Positions 59,917 through 64,000 of a stretch of 64,000 nucleotides of DNA are shown here, in pieces. Position numbers and translations under genes: made by a program. This DNA comes from Lysobacter sp. BMK333-48F3 (GTDB taxonomy: Bacteria; Pseudomonadota; Gammaproteobacteria; Xanthomonadales; Xanthomonadaceae): contig NZ_JAIHOO010000001.1 in NCBI RefSeq assembly GCF_019733395.1, forward strand, positions 4,216,894 to 4,280,893, written 5' to 3'. Numbering within the stretch: position 1 is the first letter of the stretch; every line of letters starts with the position of its first letter. The notes below the pieces were generated by a model, which saw only the letters and a program-made list of their open reading frames with translations, searched no databases and was not told where the DNA came from.

Positions 59917-61095
59917 ATGCGAACGATCCTGACTCTCGCGCTGCTCGCCGCAGTCGCCGACGTCTTCGCCGCCGATGCGCCGCTGCTGCCGCCGGCCCGC
60001 ACCGACCAGGTGCCGCAGCGGCTGAGCGCTCTGGCCGCGCCCAAGGCCGCGATCGAACGCGCGCCGGTGGGTTTTTCCTGGGCCTTGGACCCGTACGCGC
60101 CGCTGACCGCCGCCGCGCAGCCGACCGTCGCGGAAAGCCGCGAGTATTGGCAAGAGACCGACGGCGCCGAACTGCAGCGCGGCCTCGACCTGTCGACCAG
60201 CGCGCCGGGCGCGCTGATCCGGGTCAGCCCGGTCGCGGGCGCCGCGCCGGTGCCCGCGGATGCGGTGCAACTGCGTCGCGGCGGCCAGGCGGTCGCGCTG
60301 GCCAAGCGCAACGATGCCGCACAACTGCAAGCGGCCGGACTGCAGGTCGCCGACGGCAGCGCCGCGGTGCAACTGGCCGACCAGGCCGGCCCCGGCCGCT
60401 ATGCGCTGCAGGTCGCGCAGGCGCGCGGCCGCTACCTGGTGCACGTGTACGAACCGCACAGCCCGGTGCGCCTGCATGCATCGCTGAGCCAAGACCGGGC
60501 CTTGGCCGGCGGCCGCAGCGAAGTCGTGGTCGACCTCAGCGACGGTCAGCGCCAGTTGTCCGATGCGCAAGGCAGCGCGCTGCTGGTCGCGCCTTCGGGC
60601 CGCAACTGGCCGCTGAGCCTGCAGCGTGGCCGCGACGGCCGCCTGCGCGCGCCGGTCGTCGTGCCCAGCGACGCCGGCGAACAGCCGGCCGGGCTGTGGG
60701 AGGTGCAGGTATTCGCCGCCGCCGGCGAGGTCCAGCGCGACGTGCGCACTGCGCTCGCGGTCGCCCAGCCGACCGCGCGCCTGGAAGGCCGCTACGCCTT
60801 CGACGCGCGCCGGATGAGCTTCGAACTGCCGGTGCGCGCCGCCTCGCCGGGCCGTTACGAGCTGCGCGGCACGCTGTACGCCAGCGGCCCGGACCGCAGG
60901 CTGCGCCCGATCGCGATCGCCCACAGCGCGCAATGGCTGGACAGCGGCAGCGGCCGGATCGAACTGGCCTTCGAGCGCAAGCAGTTGCCGGCCGGATTCG
61001 GCGCGCCGTTCGAACTGCGCCAGCTCGAACTCAACGACCAGAGCCGCCTGGCCCCGGTCGAGCGCCGCGAGCGGGCGGCGCGGGTCGGTCGCTGA
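59917..61095 (+). CDS. exported DUF4785 protein
   Basis: A 392-residue protein with signal peptide MRTILTLALLAAVADVFAA. The remainder is beta-rich and consists of at least two immunoglobulin-like domains (ALIRVSPVAGAAPVPADAVQLRRGG; RLHASLSQDRALAGGRSEVVVDLSDGQRQL; GRYELRGTLYASGPDRRLRPIAIAHS), as in the DUF4785 family. It is coupled to the upstream hydrolase gene; an in-frame ATG at 59902 overlapping that stop is an alternative start. It may be a companion or chaperone of the hydrolase (inference). Confidence 0.8.
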   Translation: MRTILTLALLAAVADVFAADAPLLPPARTDQVPQRLSALAAPKAAIERAPVGFSWALDPYAPLTAAAQPTVAESREYWQETDGAELQRGLDLSTSAPGALIRVSPVAGAAPVPADAVQLRRGGQAVALAKRNDAAQLQAAGLQVADGSAAVQLADQAGPGRYALQVAQARGRYLVHVYEPHSPVRLHASLSQDRALAGGRSEVVVDLSDGQRQLSDAQGSALLVAPSGRNWPLSLQRGRDGRLRAPVVVPSDAGEQPAGLWEVQVFAAAGEVQRDVRTALAVAQPTARLEGRYAFDARRMSFELPVRAASPGRYELRGTLYASGPDRRLRPIAIAHSAQWLDSGSGRIELAFERKQLPAGFGAPFELRQLELNDQSRLAPVERRERAARVGR

Positions 61096-61518
61096 GGCGC
61101 AGTAGCTTCGCAGGTTGGAAGCCCCTCTCCCGCCTGCGGGGTGAGGGGCTGCGATTGCGAGTCATTGGCTCGCGCGGCACCGAACGCCCGAACGCCGCGC
61201 GTTCGGGCCGGGATGGGGTTGGGGTGAGGGGCTGTTCGTGTGGTGTCGTGTCTTCGGATGCTGCGCTTGCGTACCTGAAAGCCCCTCTCCCGCTTGCGGG
61301 AGAGGGGTTGGGGTGAGGGGCTGTGCGGTATCGCGTCTTCGGCGGCCACGCTTGCGTACGTCGCTGCGGTTGGTCGCGGCTCGCGCCGCCCCAATAGGTG
61401 AGGCCGGATTCGCAGGCCGACGCCTTCCGTCCGGACCGGCGACGGAATACGGCTCCGCTTAAGCCAGCATCGGGCCAACGCCGCTAATCTGTCGGCTCAC
61501 GCTCACCGGACCGCCCCG
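61096..61518. other. repeat-filled intergenic region
   Basis: No gene is seen in these 423 bases. About half is made of CCCCTCTCCCGC-type repeats (61119-61323); the rest is unassigned and must include the promoter of the DUF2939 gene. Confidence 0.6.
61119..61323. repeat. two GCCCCTCTCCCGC...GGGTGAGGGGC palindromic repeats
   Basis: Copy one starts at 61120 (GAAGCCCCTCTCCCGCCTGC). Its far arm GGGGTTGGGGTGAGGGGCTG appears at about 61214-61233, after an inserted stretch. Copy two (61278-61323) is compact: GAAAGCCCCTCTCCCGCTTG followed by CGGGAGAGGGGTTGGGGTGAGGGG. A degenerate relative (CCCTCACCCGCAAGCGGG) is at 26968-26985, between rplI and rpsR. This is a common intergenic repeat type in Xanthomonadaceae. 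Confidence 0.75.
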
Positions 61519-62070
61519 ATGAAGAAATGGATCGCCTTGCTCGCGCTCGTCCTGGCCCTGTTGCTCGGCTACGTCGCTGCGGGACCTTTTTTGACCGTGC
61601 ATGCGATCCGCAGCGCGGTCAAGGAAGGCAACACCGGCGAGTTGTCCAAGCACGTCGACTTCGCCGCGATCCGGCTCAGCCTCAAGGCCCAGGTCGACGA
61701 CTACCTGGTGCGCCGCGCCGGTCCCGAGGTGCAGTCCAACCCGTTCGGCGCGATCGGCCTGAGCCTGGCCGGCAGCCTCGCCGGCACCGCGGTCGACGCG
61801 ATCGCCACGCCGATGGGCATCGGCGCGGTGCTGGAAGGGCGCAAGCTGCTGCGCCGGGTCGACGGCAGCGCGAGCCGGCGCGACGCCTACCAACCGGTGG
61901 CGCCGGCCGAGCCGCTCAAGGAACTGAGCTATCGCTTCGAATCGCCGTCGCGCTTCACCGCCACCGTCGCCAATGCCGACGGCGATCCGGTGGTGTTCGT
62001 GCTGACCCGCAATGGGCTCAGCTGGACCGTCACCGACGTGCGCCTGCCCTTGGACAAGATGCTGCCCTGA
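61519..62070 (+). CDS. DUF2939 family protein
   Basis: A 183-residue protein with one N-terminal hydrophobic segment (KKWIALLALVLALLLGYVAAGPFLTVHAI), signal or anchor. The conserved DUF2939 pattern follows (AGPFLTVHAIRSAVKEGNTGELSKHVDFAAIRLSLKAQVDDYL). A C-terminal beta-rich part ends SWTVTDVRLPLDKML. Function is unknown. It is monocistronic, with a GC hairpin after it. Confidence 0.85.
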   Translation: MKKWIALLALVLALLLGYVAAGPFLTVHAIRSAVKEGNTGELSKHVDFAAIRLSLKAQVDDYLVRRAGPEVQSNPFGAIGLSLAGSLAGTAVDAIATPMGIGAVLEGRKLLRRVDGSASRRDAYQPVAPAEPLKELSYRFESPSRFTATVANADGDPVVFVLTRNGLSWTVTDVRLPLDKMLP

Positions 62071-62079
62071 GCCGCGCCC

Positions 62080-62099
62080 GCGTCGTCGCGCGACGACGC
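62080..62099 (+). terminator. palindromic GC hairpin after the DUF2939 gene
   Basis: GCGTCGTCGC immediately followed by GCGACGACGC, a perfect 20-base palindrome starting 10 bases after the stop. There is no T-run, so this is a weak candidate. Confidence 0.45.
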
Positions 62100-62276
62100 G
62101 GACGACGCGACCGGCCTGCATCGATCGTGCCAGGACCGATGCCGCCGGTCGCTCCGTTCGACCGTTGTTCCGGCGAATTTTCCGCGCTCGCATTTTTCAC
62201 CCTCGGGTAACGCCGGCGGGCGCAGCGTCCGCTCGGGCGCCGTGCGCGCCCGTCCGCAGTCACGAGGGTCGAGAAC

Positions 62277-62786
62277 ATGAAACGCATCGCTTTGAGCGCG
62301 TTGATCGCGACGTTCGCGCTCGTCCCGGCGCAAGCCGAGCATCGCGAATTCCGCGCGGTCCTGGAAGGCAGCCAGGAGATTCCGCTGGTGTCCACCGCGG
62401 GCGGCGGCGGTTTCCGCGCGCGCCTGGACGGGGGCGCGATCCATTACGAGTTGTCGTACGCCGGCCTGGAAGGCGACGTGACCCAGGCGCATATCCATGT
62501 CGGACAGCGCGGCGTCAACGGCGGCGTCGCGGTATGGCTGTGCTCCAATCTCGCCAGCCCGCCGACGCCGGCCGGCGTGCAACCCTGCCCGGCCGCTCCC
62601 GCGCGCATCACCGGCACCATCCTGCCCGCCGACGTGGTCGGCCCGGCCGGCCAGGGCATCGCCGCCGGCGAGTTCGAGGAACTGGTCCGCGCCCTGCGCG
62701 ACGGCAACGCCTACGCCAACGTCCACACCAGCAAGTTCCCCGGCGGCGAGGTGCGCAGCCAACTGGGCGATCCGCGCGAGGACTGA
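62277..62786 (+). CDS. exported CHRD-domain protein
   Basis: A 169-residue protein with signal peptide MKRIALSALIATFALVPAQA. A single CHRD (chordin) domain follows: EFRAVLEGSQEIPLVSTAGGGGFRARLDGGAIHYELSYAGLEG, AHIHVGQRGVNGGVAVWLC and YANVHTSKFPGGEVRSQL. Two cysteines (WLCSN, QPCPA) could form a disulfide. Bacterial CHRD proteins are secreted, with no defined role. It stands alone. Confidence 0.9.
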   Translation: MKRIALSALIATFALVPAQAEHREFRAVLEGSQEIPLVSTAGGGGFRARLDGGAIHYELSYAGLEGDVTQAHIHVGQRGVNGGVAVWLCSNLASPPTPAGVQPCPAAPARITGTILPADVVGPAGQGIAAGEFEELVRALRDGNAYANVHTSKFPGGEVRSQLGDPRED

Positions 62787-62909
62787 AGCGCGGCAGCGCC
62801 GGCCGAGCGCCGCACCGCGACCGGGCGGTTACGCGTTTGCTTTCGCGATCGTCGAATGAACCCGGCCACGCCGCCCGACGTGGCCGGCGCGTGCGCGACG
62901 CGGGAACGG

Positions 62910-63830
62910 TCAGCGGTTGGCGACTCCGTGCGGCACGTGGCCGGCGGCGACGTGGTCGCGCGCCGAGCGGATGTTGTGCTCGGAATCGTCGAAGAAGATG
63001 TCGGCGCCGAACGCTTCCAGGAACGGCCCCTTGGAGCGGCCGCCCAGAAACAGCGCCTCATCGAGGCGAATGTTCCATTCGCGCAGGGTGCGGATCACCC
63101 GCTCGTGGGCCGGAATCGAGCGCGCGGTGACCAGGGCGGTGCGGATCGGCGCGTCCTGGCCGACCGGGAACGCGGCCTGCAAGCGGTGCAAGGCGTCCAG
63201 AAAACCCCGGAACGGACCGCCGGACAGCGGCTCGCCGGCATGGCTGCGCTCGTGTTCGGTGAACGCGGTCAGGCCGCCCTCGCGCGACACGCGCTCGCCT
63301 TCGTCGTCGAAGATCACCGCGTCGCCGTCGAAAGCGATGCGCAACTGGTCCGGGCTCAGGTGCGGCGCCAGCCGCGACGGCGGAATCGCCGGCAGCAGGG
63401 TCGCCGCGGCGACGCCGGCGGCGAGCGCGGAACCGACGTCCTCGGCGTTGGCCGATAGGAACAGGTCGGCGCCGAACGGACGGATGTAGGGGAACGGCGG
63501 CGCGCCGTTGCTGAACGCCGCGCGCTTGATCGACAGGCCGTGGTGGGCGATCGAATTGAAGATGCGCAGGCCGCTGTCGGCGGAGTTGCGCGAGATCAGG
63601 ATCACCTCGACCCGCGGCGCTTCCGGCGGCGCGCCGTGATTGAGCGCCAGCAGTTTGCGCACCAGCGGGAAGGCGATGCCGGGCCGCAGCACGTCGTCCT
63701 CGTGCTCGCGCTGGAACGAGGCGTAGGCGTCGATGCCCTCGCGCTCGAACAGCGCGTGGCTGTCTTCCATGTCGAACAAGGTTCGCGAGGAGATCGCGAC
63801 GATCAACGGATCGGCATCACGGTCGGGCAT
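62910..63830 (-). CDS. cytosolic 5'-nucleotidase
   Basis: A 306-residue protein of the bacterial 5'-nucleotidase family (PF06189). It begins PLIVAISSRTLFDMEDSHALFEREGIDAYASFQREHEDD. HAD-like motifs follow: IAFDGDAVIFDDEGERV, ALVTARSIPAHERVIRTLREW and LFLGGRSKGPFLEAFGADIFFDDSEHNI. It dephosphorylates nucleoside 5'-monophosphates. The start at 63830 is chosen by homology; the longer frame adds a low-complexity extension. Confidence 0.92.
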   Translation of the reverse strand: MPDRDADPLIVAISSRTLFDMEDSHALFEREGIDAYASFQREHEDDVLRPGIAFPLVRKLLALNHGAPPEAPRVEVILISRNSADSGLRIFNSIAHHGLSIKRAAFSNGAPPFPYIRPFGADLFLSANAEDVGSALAAGVAAATLLPAIPPSRLAPHLSPDQLRIAFDGDAVIFDDEGERVSREGGLTAFTEHERSHAGEPLSGGPFRGFLDALHRLQAAFPVGQDAPIRTALVTARSIPAHERVIRTLREWNIRLDEALFLGGRSKGPFLEAFGADIFFDDSEHNIRSARDHVAAGHVPHGVANR

Positions 63831-63879
63831 GGGGGCATTGTAGAGGAACCCGGCCGCGGCGACGCCTAGGCCGGAAGCC

Positions 63880-63960
63880 AGTGATGAGGGAGGAGTAAAG
63901 AGGAACGAGCTACGGCAGGAGCCCTGCACGTTTCTCTTTACCCGTTCCTCCGCGCTCATT
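63880..63960. repeat. imperfect inverted repeat GAGGAGTAAAGAGGAACGAG / CTCTTTACCCGTTCCTCC
   Basis: The left part (63883-63910) and right part (63930-63950) are partly complementary and could fold back over a 25-base centre. A related purine-rich sequence (AAAGAGTGGAGAGGAACGAG) occurs at 17951-17970, downstream of the photolyase start. It is probably another dispersed intergenic repeat. Confidence 0.5.
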
Positions 63961-64000
63961 TCCGGGTTCGCGCTCCTCCCCGGGCTCCCCACCCTATATC

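Overview
The window is high-GC chromosomal DNA from a gammaproteobacterium that looks like Lysobacter or a close relative in the Xanthomonadaceae. The evidence is the copLAB-type copper operon, secreted lytic enzymes (a family 16 beta-glucanase and a subtilisin-like protease), the protein content overall, and several families of short palindromic intergenic repeats. This placement is inference from gene content, not from a marker-gene comparison. I saw no rRNA, tRNA, CRISPR array, prophage or classical insertion sequence.

Layout. 1-2.2 kb: edge of a catechol siderophore locus (2,3-dihydroxybenzoate-AMP ligase, cut by the window, and isochorismate synthase). 2.6-5.7 kb: secreted family 16 glucanase with an upstream palindromic operator, then a divergent metallo-beta-lactamase-fold protein. 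5.7-10.3 kb: copper operon copL-copA-copB-cytochrome c behind a MerR/CueR-type promoter. 10.3-19.7 kb: a conserved unknown, an FAD oxidoreductase, an exported unknown, a calpain-like cysteine protease, an OmpA lipoprotein, a wax ester synthase/diacylglycerol acyltransferase, a photolyase and an exported subtilisin-like protease. 19.8-21.6 kb: a stretch of lower GC with one exported alpha/beta hydrolase. 21.7-27.7 kb: alr, a glycine-zipper protein, a small exported protein, dnaB, rplI, rpsR, rpsF. 27.9-34.3 kb: exported DUF885 peptidase, A-type Fe-S carrier, asnS, small membrane and soluble unknowns, a PaiB-like protein and an atypical short-chain dehydrogenase.

34.3-45.6 kb (all minus strand): an eight-gene envelope module, tldD-type (Tat-exported), pmbA-type, DUF4159, MoxR ATPase, DUF58, BatA-like, DUF4175 and a large membrane protein, mostly joined by ATGA/GTGA overlaps. 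46.1-55.2 kb (all plus strand): a 3-hydroxyanthranilate meta-cleavage (kynurenine) operon: aldehyde dehydrogenase, carbonic anhydrase, RidA-type deaminase, 3-hydroxyanthranilate dioxygenase, amidohydrolase, ACMSD, CHMI-like isomerase, kynureninase and kynurenine monooxygenase. The last gene is separated from the rest by a 372-bp unit made of perfect 30-bp hairpin-bearing inverted repeats around a lone GIY-YIG nuclease gene. 55.2-64 kb: sbcB, DUF2461, an MFS transporter, a secreted hydrolase, DUF4785, DUF2939, CHRD and a 5'-nucleotidase.

The most unusual observation is the GIY-YIG/inverted-repeat unit at 53378-53749, together with a nuclease-free version of the same repeat at 31995-32079. The two align so that the gene appears to sit between two copies of TGAAGTCTC, of which the short version has one. 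This suggests a small element mobilised by, or domesticated with, a GIY-YIG nuclease.
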